Positions 36,826 to 45,681 of a stretch of DNA of 64,000 nt are shown one piece after another (positions within the stretch are counted from its first letter, which is position 1; every line of letters begins with the position of its first letter). The stretch spans positions 2,577,882 to 2,641,881 of the forward strand of contig NZ_KE386488.1 in assembly GCF_000427365.1 (NCBI RefSeq), read 5' to 3'. The position numbers and the translations under genes are program-made. The stretch is from Rikenella microfusus DSM 15922 (GTDB lineage: Bacteria; Bacteroidota; Bacteroidia; Bacteroidales; Rikenellaceae). Below the pieces are notes generated by a model. It did not search any database. It was given only the letters and a program-made list of their open reading frames with translations, and was not told where the DNA came from.

Positions 36826-36844
36826 CACCCTTGTAAATAACTTG

Positions 36845-38278
36845 ATGGGAATAAAAAAGGGAAAGACAGATTACCTGTTATCGCTGATCCGCGAAGGGAA
36901 GCCCATGACGCTGAGGCAGCAGTTACGCCTGACTGCATACCTTAGCGTCCCGGCCATCATGGCGCAGGTGTCCTCGATTGCCATGCAGTACATCGACGCC
37001 TCGATGGTGGGCAGCCTGGGCGCGAATGCCGCTGCTTCCATCGGATTGGTTTCAACCACCACATGGTTGTTTTGGGGATTGTGCGCAGCCGCCGCGACGG
37101 GGTTCTCCGTTCAGGTAGCGCACCGGATCGGAGCCGGAGATTTCGCGGGAGCCAAAAAGATACTCCGCCAGTCGGTTGCGGCCACGCTTGTTTTCAGCTC
37201 CCTGTTGGCGGCGGTCGGCATTTCCATCAGCGGCATGCTTCCAGGCTGGTTAGGCGGCGACGAGGCGATACGGAGCGATTCGTCCTTCTATTTTCGGATC
37301 TTTGCTCTTTTCCTGCCCGCCTTGCAGTTGAATTTCCTGGCGGGCGGCATGTTGCGGTGCAGCGGGAATATGCGTGTGCCAGCTATGCTGAACGTGCTGA
37401 TGTGTTTGCTGGACGTAATATTTAATTTTTTCCTGATTTTCCCCTCGCGGCAAGTGGATTGGTTAGGAATGGAATTTACCGCTCCCGGTGCAGGTCTGGG
37501 TGTGAAAGGCGCGATATTGGGAACGGTATTGGCCGAACTCATCGCCGCCGGTGGGATGATGTGGTATCTTTGCCGTCGTTCGCCCATGCTGAAACTGTCC
37601 GGAGAACGGGGTAGTTTCCTACCCCGAAAAGAGACGCTGCGCAAAGCTGTCCGCATCTCCCTGCCGATGGGATTCGAGCACATGGCCATTTGCGGGGCGC
37701 AGATCGCAACGACGGTGATCGTTGCACCGCTCGGCATCGTCGCCATTGCCGCCAACTCGTTCGCCATCATCGCCGAGAGTCTCTGCTATATGCCCGGCTA
37801 CGGCATCTCGGAGGCTGCCACCACGCTGGTCGGCCAAAGCCTCGGAGCGGGCCGCATCCGGTTGCTCCGTCGTTTCGCCAATATGACCGTCTGGTCGGGA
37901 ATGGCGATCATGGGCGTTATGGGGGCGCTGATGTATGCGGCGGCCCCGCAAATCATCGGGGTAATGACGCCCGTGGAGGATATCCGCACGTTGGGAATCG
38001 AAATTTTGCGGATAGAAGCCTTCGCCGAGCCGATGTTCGCAGCGTCTATCGTTGCCTACGGTGTTTTCGTAGGTGTCGGAAGTACGTTCATTCCCAGCCT
38101 GATGAACTTCGGCAGCATCTGGGGCGTGCGGCTGACGCTGGCGGCATGGCTCGCCCCCACGATGGGACTGCGCGGCGTGTGGCTCGCCATGTGCATCGAG
38201 CTTTGTTTCCGGGGCATAATCTTCCTTACGAGGTTGTGGGGCGGTAACTGGATTTATAAATTACGCGTAAAAAGATAA
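36845..38278 (+). CDS. MATE family efflux transporter
   Basis: 477 residues from the ATG at 36845, which is preferred over a TTG one codon earlier. Twelve hydrophobic segments in two similar halves; the N-terminal AYLSVPAIMAQVSSIAMQYIDASMVGSLG and the second-half RISLPMGFEHMAICGAQIATTV are the paired MATE signatures. It would export cationic drugs or metabolites in exchange for Na+ or H+. It lies 19 bp behind the DUF3737 gene and 3 bp before the MalY-type gene. Confidence 0.9.
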   Translation: MGIKKGKTDYLLSLIREGKPMTLRQQLRLTAYLSVPAIMAQVSSIAMQYIDASMVGSLGANAAASIGLVSTTTWLFWGLCAAAATGFSVQVAHRIGAGDFAGAKKILRQSVAATLVFSSLLAAVGISISGMLPGWLGGDEAIRSDSSFYFRIFALFLPALQLNFLAGGMLRCSGNMRVPAMLNVLMCLLDVIFNFFLIFPSRQVDWLGMEFTAPGAGLGVKGAILGTVLAELIAAGGMMWYLCRRSPMLKLSGERGSFLPRKETLRKAVRISLPMGFEHMAICGAQIATTVIVAPLGIVAIAANSFAIIAESLCYMPGYGISEAATTLVGQSLGAGRIRLLRRFANMTVWSGMAIMGVMGALMYAAAPQIIGVMTPVEDIRTLGIEILRIEAFAEPMFAASIVAYGVFVGVGSTFIPSLMNFGSIWGVRLTLAAWLAPTMGLRGVWLAMCIELCFRGIIFLTRLWGGNWIYKLRVKR

Positions 38279-38281
38279 GTT

Positions 38282-39448
38282 ATGAAATACGATTTCGATA
38301 CGATTATCCCGCGTCGCGGGACGAACTCTTACAAATGGGACACTCCCGAAGAGGAAAATGTACTGCCTATGTGGGTGGCGGATATGGATTTCCGTACCGC
38401 ACCTGCTATTATAGAAGCTTTGCAAAAGCGGGTTACACACGGCATTTTCGGTTATACCAAAGTGCCCGAAGCCTATTACGATGCGGTCGTCAGGTGGTTC
38501 GAGAGCCGTCATCGCTGGCGGATCGATCCCCGGTGGATCGTCTATACGAGCGGTGTCGTCCCGGCACTGTCGGCCATTATCAAAGCCCTGACCGCACCGG
38601 GCGACAAGGTCATCGTTCAGACCCCAGCTTACAACTGCTTCTATTCGTCGATTCGCAACGACGGGTGCGAACTCTCTGCCAACAACCTCGTTTACCGGGA
38701 CGGCAGCTACACGATAGACTTCGACGATCTCGAAGCGAAAGCGGCCGACCCGAAAGCGAAAGTCCTGTTGTTGTGCAATCCCCACAATCCGGTCGGGCGG
38801 GTCTGGACTCCGGAGGAGCTGCGGCGGATCGGCGACATCTGCCTGCGCAACGGGGTGTTTGTCGTGGCGGATGAAATTCACTGCGAGCTGACCTACGAGG
38901 GGCATGACTACACGCCTTTTGCCTCCCTCTCCGAGCGTTTCCCACAAAAGTCCGTGACCTGTGTTTCGCCGAGCAAGGCGTTCAACATCGCCGGGCTGCA
39001 AATCGCCAATATCGTCGCGGCCGATGAGGAGGTGCGCCGCCGCATCGACCGTGCCATCAATATCAACGAAGTGTGCGACGTCAATCCGTTCGGCGTGATC
39101 GCTACGACGGCGGCTTACAACGAGGGCGGAGAATGGCTCGATGCCCTGCGGAAATACCTGCGGGAGAATTACGAATACCTTTGCCGCTTTTTCGCTGAAA
39201 GGCTGCCGCAATATCCCGTGCTGCCGCTCGAAGGGACTTACTTAGTCTGGATAGACTGCCGGGCATCCGGTCTCGGTTCGGACGCCGCGACCCTGCGCCT
39301 GCAAGAACAGCAAAAGCTGATGGTCAATTCCGGTACGCTGTACGGCCCCGGCGGAGAGGGATTCATCCGGCTGAATATCGCCTGCCCCCGGGCATTGCTT
39401 GCCGACGGGTTGGAAAGGATGGCCCGGTGCTTCAACGAGGCGGAGTAG
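38282..39448 (+). CDS. MalY/PatB-type C-S lyase (PLP aminotransferase fold)
   Basis: 388 residues. Fold type I PLP enzyme: the family start MKYDFDTIIPRRGTNSYKWD, MWVADMDFRT, LLCNPHNPVGRVW, VADEIHCELTY, and SPSKAFNIAGLQ with the PLP Lys (~residue 232). MalY/PatB enzymes split cystathionine and other cysteine S-conjugates to thiol, pyruvate and ammonia. A paralog lies at 56240-57424. Being in an operon with MATE, it may process thiol adducts that the pump removes; inferred. Confidence 0.88.
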   Translation: MKYDFDTIIPRRGTNSYKWDTPEEENVLPMWVADMDFRTAPAIIEALQKRVTHGIFGYTKVPEAYYDAVVRWFESRHRWRIDPRWIVYTSGVVPALSAIIKALTAPGDKVIVQTPAYNCFYSSIRNDGCELSANNLVYRDGSYTIDFDDLEAKAADPKAKVLLLCNPHNPVGRVWTPEELRRIGDICLRNGVFVVADEIHCELTYEGHDYTPFASLSERFPQKSVTCVSPSKAFNIAGLQIANIVAADEEVRRRIDRAININEVCDVNPFGVIATTAAYNEGGEWLDALRKYLRENYEYLCRFFAERLPQYPVLPLEGTYLVWIDCRASGLGSDAATLRLQEQQKLMVNSGTLYGPGGEGFIRLNIACPRALLADGLERMARCFNEAE

Positions 39449-39475
39449 TACGATGATATGTCAGTCTAAAAACAA

Positions 39476-39540
39476 AACCTTTAAGTAAAATTTGAGCCTT
39501 GCAACAAAACTCATATCGTTGCAGTTGGCTACCTTTACAA
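39476..39540 (+). promoter_or_regulatory. Regulatory motif copy B upstream of the AraC gene
   Basis: Second copy: ACCTTTAAGTAAAA, then TTTGAGCCTTGCAACAAAAC, ending with the -7 TACCTTTA (39530-39537), 20 bp before the ATG of the AraC-family gene. This suggests autoregulation. Confidence 0.6.
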
Positions 39541-39559
39541 AAAATCAAAGGTCGACGAT

Positions 39560-40372
39560 ATGGAAAGATTAGATGTATTCGACTGCTCGAACGTGCTTAT
39601 AGCGAGTTATTTTACCGATGACAGGGGGTGCGCCCACGAAAACAGGGAGCATACGCTTATTTATCTGTGTTCCGGAGAACTGGAAATAGAGGAGCGCGGT
39701 AAGAAAACTATCCTGCATCCGGGCGACTGCGCCTTTATGCGGCGCGACAATCGGATGTGGTTGCAGAAAAGAGTCGAGGACGGTAACCCGTACCGTTCTG
39801 TCGTACTGAAATTCTCAAGGTCTTTTCTGAGAGAATTTTACCAGACTTTGAATCGACAACAAATACCGGCCGACTCCAGGCGGGAGAAAGTCAGCCTGCG
39901 CGTACTGCCAAGCAACCGACCCGACATCCGCTCGTTGTTCGAATCGGTCATTCCCTATTTCGATGCGGGAGAAAAGCCGAGTGAAGATATTCTGAAATTG
40001 AAAATGATAGAGGGTGTCTATGTACTACTCAATACCGACATAAACCTTTATGCCTCGCTGTTCGATTTCGTGGAACCGTGGAAGATCGACATTCTCGACT
40101 ACCTGAATGAAAATTACATGTGCGACCTCTCAATGGAAGAGATAGCAAGTTACACGGGTCGCAGTCTGGCAACTTTCAAACGCGACTTCGCCAAAGTCAG
40201 CGACCTGACCCCGCAGAAATGGATCATCAGGCGACGTTTGGAAGCTGCTCATGATTTGATAAAATCGGGAAAGAAGAAAGTGACAGAGGCCTGTTCTGAT
40301 GTAGGCTTCAAGAACCTGTCGCACTTCTCTAAAATATACAAGGAGGCATACGGTGTCGCTCCATCATGGTAA
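39560..40372 (+). CDS. AraC-family transcriptional regulator
   Basis: 270 residues. N-terminal cupin-like ligand domain (~1-130; LIYLCSGELEIEERGKKTILHPGDCAFMRRD). C-terminal pair of helix-turn-helices (~180-270): MCDLSMEEIASYTGRSLATFKRDFAKV, then KKKVTEACSDVGFKNLSHFSKIYKEAYGVAPS. This is the AraC/XylS signature. The shared ~65-bp motif before its own gene and before three neighbouring units makes it the likely cluster regulator; the ligand is unknown, perhaps an electrophile or quinone, given the enzymes around it. Confidence 0.9.
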   Translation: MERLDVFDCSNVLIASYFTDDRGCAHENREHTLIYLCSGELEIEERGKKTILHPGDCAFMRRDNRMWLQKRVEDGNPYRSVVLKFSRSFLREFYQTLNRQQIPADSRREKVSLRVLPSNRPDIRSLFESVIPYFDAGEKPSEDILKLKMIEGVYVLLNTDINLYASLFDFVEPWKIDILDYLNENYMCDLSMEEIASYTGRSLATFKRDFAKVSDLTPQKWIIRRRLEAAHDLIKSGKKKVTEACSDVGFKNLSHFSKIYKEAYGVAPSW

Positions 40373-40377
40373 AATGA

Positions 40378-40445
40378 CCTTCTGAACAAAGCAAATTGAG
40401 CCTCGCAGCAAAGCCGTTGCGGGGCTTCCTTTTTACCTTTACCGA
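40378..40445 (+). promoter_or_regulatory. Regulatory motif copy C upstream of the SDR gene
   Basis: Third copy: CCTTCTGAACAAAGC, ATTGAGCCTCGCAGCAAAG, with partial dyad to GTTGCGGGGC, ending in -7 TACCTTTA (40434-40441), 26 bp before the SDR ATG. Confidence 0.65.
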
Positions 40446-40467
40446 CAGAACATAAAACATTAGAGTT

Positions 40468-41220
40468 ATGGGAACTATGAACGGAAAGGTAGTAATGGTA
40501 ACGGGTGCGGCAGCCGGAATCGGACTGGCCTCGGCCGAAGCATTTGCCAAAGCAGGCGCAACGACCGTATTGGTGGATATCAATGAACCGAAAGAACAAG
40601 CCGGAAAGTTAGTTTCAGAAGGGTATAAAGCCGTGGCGTACCGCTGTGATGTGTCCGACACGCAGGCCGTAAAGGAGATGGTCGATTGGATTGCGGCGAC
40701 CTACCGACGACTGGATGCGGCCCTGAACAATGCGGGTATCCAAACCCCGCAGCGACCGATGGCCGAGATTACCGACGAAGAGTTCGACCGGACAGTAGCT
40801 GTCGATCTGAAAGGCGTATGGAACTGTATGCGTTACGAGATTCTCCAAATGCTGAAACAGGGCGGCGGGGCGATTGTCAATACCTCGTCGCAAGGCGGAG
40901 TGACGGGCTTCCCCGGTCAGGCGGCTTACATCGCCTGCAAACATGCCGTCATCGGGCTTACACGTACAGCGGCCATCGACTATGCGGCACAAGGTATTCG
41001 TATCAATGCGGTTTGTCCGGGTGCTATCCGCACTCCGATGGCAGAAGAGCTGATCCGACGCAATCCGCAGGTAGAAGTCGATTTGCTTCGCGATATTCCT
41101 GCCGGGCGGCTCGGCAGACCCGAAGAAATTGCCAATGCCGTGTTGTGGCTTTGTTCCCCGCAAGCCAGTTTTGTGGACGGGCACGTACTTTTGGTAGACG
41201 GAGCATTCAGTATTCACTAA
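40468..41220 (+). CDS. Short-chain dehydrogenase/reductase
   Basis: 250 residues, classical SDR. NAD(P) motif TGAAAGIGLA (~residues 12-21), VDINEP after beta-2 with an Asp favouring NAD, LNNAGIQ (NNAG motif), catalytic Ser in NTSSQGGVTG, YIACK (YxxxK), and CPGAIRTPM. It reduces a carbonyl or oxidises an alcohol; substrate unknown. First enzyme of a plus-strand run with aldo/keto reductase, hydrolase and decarboxylase-like gene; likely one transcript from copy C. Confidence 0.92.
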   Translation: MGTMNGKVVMVTGAAAGIGLASAEAFAKAGATTVLVDINEPKEQAGKLVSEGYKAVAYRCDVSDTQAVKEMVDWIAATYRRLDAALNNAGIQTPQRPMAEITDEEFDRTVAVDLKGVWNCMRYEILQMLKQGGGAIVNTSSQGGVTGFPGQAAYIACKHAVIGLTRTAAIDYAAQGIRINAVCPGAIRTPMAEELIRRNPQVEVDLLRDIPAGRLGRPEEIANAVLWLCSPQASFVDGHVLLVDGAFSIH

Positions 41221-41240
41221 CCCTCACAACAGTAGTAGAT

Positions 41241-42392
41241 ATGAAAACGCAAGAAGGTATCAGCCGCAGAGGATTCCTCAAAGCGGCAGCCGCCGTGGGC
41301 GCGGCATTGACCATACAGCCCACTCTCAACAAAGTCAAGGCGGCTGAAACCGTGCTGAACGGAGAAAAGATCGTGAAAGGAAAAGATGGAATGCCCTGCC
41401 GCACGCTCGGAACAGGACGGGCAGCATTCGAGGTATCGGCACTCGGCTTCGGCGTGATGGGCATGACCTACAACCGCAGCCAGCATCCGGATAAGAAACA
41501 GTGTATCCGCCTGCTGCAAGAAGCGGTCGATCGCGGGGTAACGCTCTTCGACACGGCCATCATCTACGGGCCGCTGACCAACGAGAATCTGACCGGGGAG
41601 GCATTGTCGGAGTTCCGAAATAAAATAAACGTCACCACCAAATTCGGCCATGAAGTCATCGATGGCAAGGCTACAGGTCGTCAGGACAGCCGCCCGGCAA
41701 CCATCCGCCGTTACTGCGAGGAGTCGCTTCGCCGGTTAAAACTCGATTCGCTGCCGATGTTCTACCAGCATCGGGCCGATCCGAACACTCCGGCCGAGGA
41801 GGTGGCATCGACCATCGCCGACCTGATGAAGGAGGGTAAAGTGCAACGCTGGGGTATGTGCGAGGTCAGCGCCGAGACGATTCGTAAAGCCCATGCTGTT
41901 TGTCCGCTGACGGCTATCCAAAGCGAGTACCACCTGATGCACCGTCTGGTAGAGGAAAACGGTGTTCTCGATGTATGTCGGGAATTGGGTATCGGTTTCG
42001 TTCCGTACAGCCCGATCAACCGCGGCTTTTTGGGAGGTTGCATCAATGAATATACGGTTTTCGATGCGAACAACGACAACCGCCAGACGTTACCCCGCTT
42101 CCAGCCCGAAGCCATGCGTGCGAACACCCGCATCGTGAACGTGCTGCAAGCCTTCGGCCGTCCGCGCGGCATGACCTCGGCACAGGTGGCTCTTGGCTGG
42201 CTGTTGCAGAAAGCCCCGTGGATTGTCCCCATTCCCGGAACGACGAAGCTCTCGCATTTGGAAGAGAACCTGCGCACGCTCGACTTCAGCACCAGCACTG
42301 AGGAATGGAAAGAGTTGGAGGATGCCGTAGCCGCCATTCCCGTTGTCGGAGATCGGTATAATGCCGAACAGCAACGGCAGGTGGGCCGATGA
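41241..42392 (+). CDS. Tat-exported aldo/keto reductase
   Basis: The start is ATG 41241, which gives a twin-arginine signal: ISRRGFLKAAAAVGAAL in the first 30 residues. 383 residues. AKR fold: TLGTGRAAFEVSALGFGVMGM, FDTAIIYGPLTNENLTGEAL with catalytic Asp/Tyr, VTTKFGH with Lys, YQHRADPNTPAEEV with His, IPIPGTTK-like end (WIVPIPGTTKLSHLEENL). It would fold with NADP(H) in the cytoplasm and be exported whole to the periplasm by the Tat system, whose genes tatA and tatC lie 3 kb downstream in the same cluster. TGA stop. Confidence 0.9.
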   Translation: MKTQEGISRRGFLKAAAAVGAALTIQPTLNKVKAAETVLNGEKIVKGKDGMPCRTLGTGRAAFEVSALGFGVMGMTYNRSQHPDKKQCIRLLQEAVDRGVTLFDTAIIYGPLTNENLTGEALSEFRNKINVTTKFGHEVIDGKATGRQDSRPATIRRYCEESLRRLKLDSLPMFYQHRADPNTPAEEVASTIADLMKEGKVQRWGMCEVSAETIRKAHAVCPLTAIQSEYHLMHRLVEENGVLDVCRELGIGFVPYSPINRGFLGGCINEYTVFDANNDNRQTLPRFQPEAMRANTRIVNVLQAFGRPRGMTSAQVALGWLLQKAPWIVPIPGTTKLSHLEENLRTLDFSTSTEEWKELEDAVAAIPVVGDRYNAEQQRQVGR

Positions 42393-42484
42393 AAAATCGG
42401 TAAATCGGGTAGTATAATCCGTAATTTGTCTACCGGCGGAGCGAAGCTGCTGTCTTATTTTCGCATTATAAAAATCACTCGGTT

Positions 42485-43546
42485 ATGAAGTTACAGGCAA
42501 TCGCCCTACTGACGTTCCTGACCATTGCGAATGTCGCTGCACAGGAGACACTAAAATTAACAGACATGAATGCTTTGGAATTAGTACAGGAATGGGACAA
42601 GACCTTTCCGCAGAGCGACAAGGTGGAACACACGAAAATCACGTTCCACAACCGTTACGGCATCACGCTTGCCGCAGACCTTTACAAACCTAAAAATACG
42701 CAGGACCGTCTGGCGGCCATTGCGGTCAGCGGTCCTTACGGTGCGGTGAAGGAGCAGGTGTCGGGCCGTTATGCCCAGACGCTCGCCGAACGAGGTTTTC
42801 TGACCATCGCTTTCGACCCCTCCTATTACGGCGAAAGCGGCGGCACGCCCCGCTATCTTACCTCGCCCGAAATCAGCACGGAGGATTTCAGTGCGGCGGT
42901 CGATTATCTGACAACACGTGCGGACGTCGATCCGGAACGCATCGGAATCCTGGGTATCTGCGGTTGGGGCGGATTCGCGCTCAATGCCTCGGCCAACGAC
43001 CCGCGTATCAAGGCGACGGTAACCTCCACCATGTACGACATGAGCCGCGTGAAAGCCAACGGATATTTTGATGCCGACGATCATGCGGATGCCCGTTACG
43101 CACTCCGCCGGCAATTGAATGATCTCCGTACAAAAGAGTACGGTACGGGTAAAAATGAACGAGACGGCGGCGTGGTTGATCCGCTTCCCGAAGATGCCCC
43201 GCAGTTCGTCAAGGAATATCACAACTATTACAAAACCGAACGCGGCTACCACCGCCGTTCCCCGAACTCCAACGAAGGAATCACGAAGACCAGCGTATTG
43301 TCGTTCGTCAATATGCCGCTGCTCGCCTATATCGGCGAAATCCGCAGTGCCGTGCTCTTGATTCATGGCGAGAAAGCCCACTCCCGCTATTTCAGCGAAG
43401 ATGCTTACAAGCGACTAACGGGCAATCACAAGGAATTACTGATTATCCCCGGAGCCAACCATGTCGATTTGTATGACAATCTCGATGTGATACCGTTCGA
43501 TAGGATAGATGATTTTTTCAGGAAATATTTAATGAAGCAGCAATAA
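42485..43546 (+). CDS. Secreted alpha/beta hydrolase, dienelactone-hydrolase-like
   Basis: 353 residues with a signal peptide (ends NVAAQ). The nucleophile elbow is GICGWGG, with Cys in place of Ser as in dienelactone hydrolases. Before it: GPYGAVKEQVSGRYAQTLAERGF and FDPSYYGESGG; after it: LLIHGEKAHSRYFSEDAYKRL with the Asp-loop region replaced by Glu/Lys, and NHVDLYDN holding the His. It probably hydrolyses an ester or lactone in the periplasm. 92 bp after the reductase; an 18-bp repeat shared with 35733 lies in that gap. Confidence 0.85.
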   Translation: MKLQAIALLTFLTIANVAAQETLKLTDMNALELVQEWDKTFPQSDKVEHTKITFHNRYGITLAADLYKPKNTQDRLAAIAVSGPYGAVKEQVSGRYAQTLAERGFLTIAFDPSYYGESGGTPRYLTSPEISTEDFSAAVDYLTTRADVDPERIGILGICGWGGFALNASANDPRIKATVTSTMYDMSRVKANGYFDADDHADARYALRRQLNDLRTKEYGTGKNERDGGVVDPLPEDAPQFVKEYHNYYKTERGYHRRSPNSNEGITKTSVLSFVNMPLLAYIGEIRSAVLLIHGEKAHSRYFSEDAYKRLTGNHKELLIIPGANHVDLYDNLDVIPFDRIDDFFRKYLMKQQ

Positions 43547-43555
43547 ACCACGATT

Positions 43556-44371
43556 ATGATTAGGATTCTTTTAATTTCTGCATTCAGTATTCTAACATTC
43601 AACGTTATGGCCCAGGAAAAGATCGTACAGATGGCCGGTCGCGACCAGCTCGGCGAGTTCGCTCCGAAATTCGCGGAACTCAACGACGACGTGCTCTTCG
43701 GCGAAGTGTGGAGCCGCACCGACAAACTCGGTCTGCGCGACCGCAGTCTGGTAACCGTTACCTCCCTGATCAGTCAGGGCATTACGGACAACTCGCTCGT
43801 CTACCATCTCCAGTCGGCTAAGAAGAACGGCATCACCCGCACCGAGATCGCCGAGATTATCACCCATATCGGTTTCTATGCCGGTTGGCCGAAGGCTTGG
43901 GCAGCGTTCAACCTCGCCAAAGGCGTATAGGCGGAAGATACGGCCGGCGAAGACGCCAAAGCCGCTTTCCAGCGCGGGATGATTTTCCCGATCGGCGAAC
44001 CGAATACGGCATACGCCCGATACTTCATCGGCAACAGTTACCTCGCCCCAATTTCACGCGAACAGGTGAATGTCTCCAACGTGACCTTCGAACCGGGCTG
44101 CCGTAACAACTGGCATATCCACAAGGCGACGAAAGGCGGCGGACAGATATTGGTCGGCGTGGCCGGCCGCGGCTGGTATCAGGAGGAAGGCAAGCCCGCG
44201 CAGGAGATTCTGCCCGGCACGGTAATCCATATTCCGGCAGGTGTAAAGCACTGGCACGGGGCGGCGGCCGACAGCTGGTTCGCGCATCTGGCGTTCGAGG
44301 TTCCCGGAGAGAACGCCTCCAACGAATGGCTCGAACCCGTGACGGACGAAGAATACGATAAACTGAAATAA
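43556..44371 (+). pseudogene. Carboxymuconolactone decarboxylase-cupin fusion split by TAG
   Basis: One frame holds the whole protein (271 codons): signal peptide, then a CMD/AhpD-like domain (RDRSLVTVTSLISQG, IAEIITHIGFYAGWPKAWAA) to codon 124, TAG at 43928-43930, and then AEDTAGEDAKAAFQR and a cupin (VTFEPGCRNNWHIHKA, GTVIHIPAGVKHWHGAA). Fusions of these two domains are common in Bacteroidetes and relatives have Trp before the A-x-DTAG stretch, so TAG most simply is a TGG nonsense change. Translation could restart at ATG 43979, giving two separate proteins. The family acts in lactone/aromatic or antioxidant chemistry. Confidence 0.75.
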
Positions 44372-44378
44372 CCGGGTG

Positions 44379-44444
44379 AGCTTTCGAGCAAAGCAGATTG
44401 AGCCCCGCAACAAAGTTGTTGCGGGGCTTCGTGTTTACTTTTGC
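44379..44444 (+). promoter_or_regulatory. Regulatory motif copy D with perfect dyad
   Basis: Fourth and most symmetric copy. GCCCCGCAAC (44402-44411) and GTTGCGGGGC (44418-44427) form a perfect inverted repeat with a 6-nt centre, followed by the -7 TACTTTTG (44436-44443). It precedes the flavodoxin-tatA-tatC genes by 20 bp. Confidence 0.7.
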
Positions 44445-44463
44445 ATCAAAGGAATAAATAGAT

Positions 44464-45462
44464 ATGAAAACGAAACTCTTATTTATTTTTATTTGGTGCA
44501 TGTTGTCCGTTACGGGCTGTTCTGCGGGAGAGTCTCGAATGGGTTTACAGGGTATGCCTCCGTCCGAAAACCCGGAATACCCGGTCGAACCTTCGGGCGA
44601 CAAAAAAGTGTTAGTCGTCTATTTCTCTCATACGGGCAATACCCGAACGATCGCCGCATATATCCATGATGCGGTAAAGAGTGACCTTATGGAGATCCGA
44701 ACGGCCGATGCCTACCCCGATGCCTACGACACGTTGCTGGCACAAGTGCGGGAAGAGGTGGCCACCGGATATTGCCCGCCCTTGACGACGCATATCGAAA
44801 ACCTCGCCTCGTATGACGTGGTATTCATCGGCTATCCTATCTGGGTGGAAACCGTCGCCCCTCCCATCCGCACTTTCTTGACAACGAACGACCTTTCGGG
44901 GAAAACCGTTGTACCGTTCTGTGCGAGCGGCACCAGTTCCGCCGAGGCGAGCTACCGGCTCGTCCGTTCTCTTTGTCCGCAATCTACCGTATTGGAAGGC
45001 ATCGCCATCGAAGCATCGGAGGTTCCTTCTGCTGAATCGCAGGTACAAGACTGGCTCGGACGAATCGGCATAGAACGTACAGAACCGCAGGGAGCAGCAG
45101 TTCGCATTACGGCCGGAGGGCATACGTTTACCGGGGAATGGCTCGACACTCCGTTAGCTAATGAGATTCGGGGTATGTTTCCGCTCACTGCGACTTTGGG
45201 ACGTTATGGAGGCCGCGAATATTACGGCACTATGCCCCAGCAGCCGACCGATACTGAAGAGGGGCAGCTTCGTTTCGAGAACGGTGACATCACCTATTGT
45301 CCTTCTAACAACACTATCGCCATCTTTTACGCGAAAGCCGACGATCCGGATATGGGGCAACTGACCATGCGGATTATTCCGATAGGGAAAGTTACTTCAG
45401 AACTGGGGGTATTCGACGAAATGGAGAACCGATTGGAATTTACGTTTGATCACTCTAAATAA
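44464..45462 (+). CDS. Flavodoxin-cyclophilin-like lipoprotein
   Basis: 332 residues. Lipoprotein signal VTGCSAG (Cys ~19). Residues ~48-205 are a flavodoxin (KVLVVYFSHTGNTRTIAAYI with the FMN phosphate loop, then VVFIGYPIWVETVAPPIRTFL and VPFCASGTSS). Residues ~210-332 match the cyclophilin-like domain that often follows it (ITAGGHTFTGEWLDTPLANEI, LGRYGGREYYGTMP, AIFYAKADD). Anchored outside the cytoplasmic membrane, it probably carries electrons with FMN. Next to Tat genes and Tat-exported reductase, it may be part of a periplasmic redox chain; inferred. Confidence 0.88.
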   Translation: MKTKLLFIFIWCMLSVTGCSAGESRMGLQGMPPSENPEYPVEPSGDKKVLVVYFSHTGNTRTIAAYIHDAVKSDLMEIRTADAYPDAYDTLLAQVREEVATGYCPPLTTHIENLASYDVVFIGYPIWVETVAPPIRTFLTTNDLSGKTVVPFCASGTSSAEASYRLVRSLCPQSTVLEGIAIEASEVPSAESQVQDWLGRIGIERTEPQGAAVRITAGGHTFTGEWLDTPLANEIRGMFPLTATLGRYGGREYYGTMPQQPTDTEEGQLRFENGDITYCPSNNTIAIFYAKADDPDMGQLTMRIIPIGKVTSELGVFDEMENRLEFTFDHSK

Positions 45463-45471
45463 ATAAACATT

Positions 45472-45678
45472 ATGACCCCACTGTTTATCGGCGGAATCGG
45501 CATGCAGGAAGTGCTGCTGATCGCCCTGGTCGTGCTGCTGTTCTTCGGCGGCAGGAAGATTCCCGAACTGATGAAGGGAATCGGCAAAGGCGTTCGCTCT
45601 TTCAAGGAAGGGATGAACAACGTAGAGAAAGAGATTGAAGAAGTTAAGGAGATTAAAGAACCCGAACGGAAAGCATAA
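45472..45678 (+). CDS. tatA: Twin-arginine translocase subunit TatA
   Basis: 68 residues. One N-terminal membrane helix ([16 protein letters not shown]), then the FGxxKxPEL hinge seen as [16 protein letters not shown], an amphipathic helix ([18 protein letters not shown]) and an acidic-basic tail. This is the TatA/E form. It assembles with TatC to pass folded proteins with RR signals. Nine bp after the flavodoxin gene and 3 bp before tatC. Confidence 0.93.
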   Translation: MTPLFIGGIGMQEVLLIALVVLLFFGGRKIPELMKGIGKGVRSFKEGMNNVEKEIEEVKEIKEPERKA

Positions 45679-45681
45679 CCG

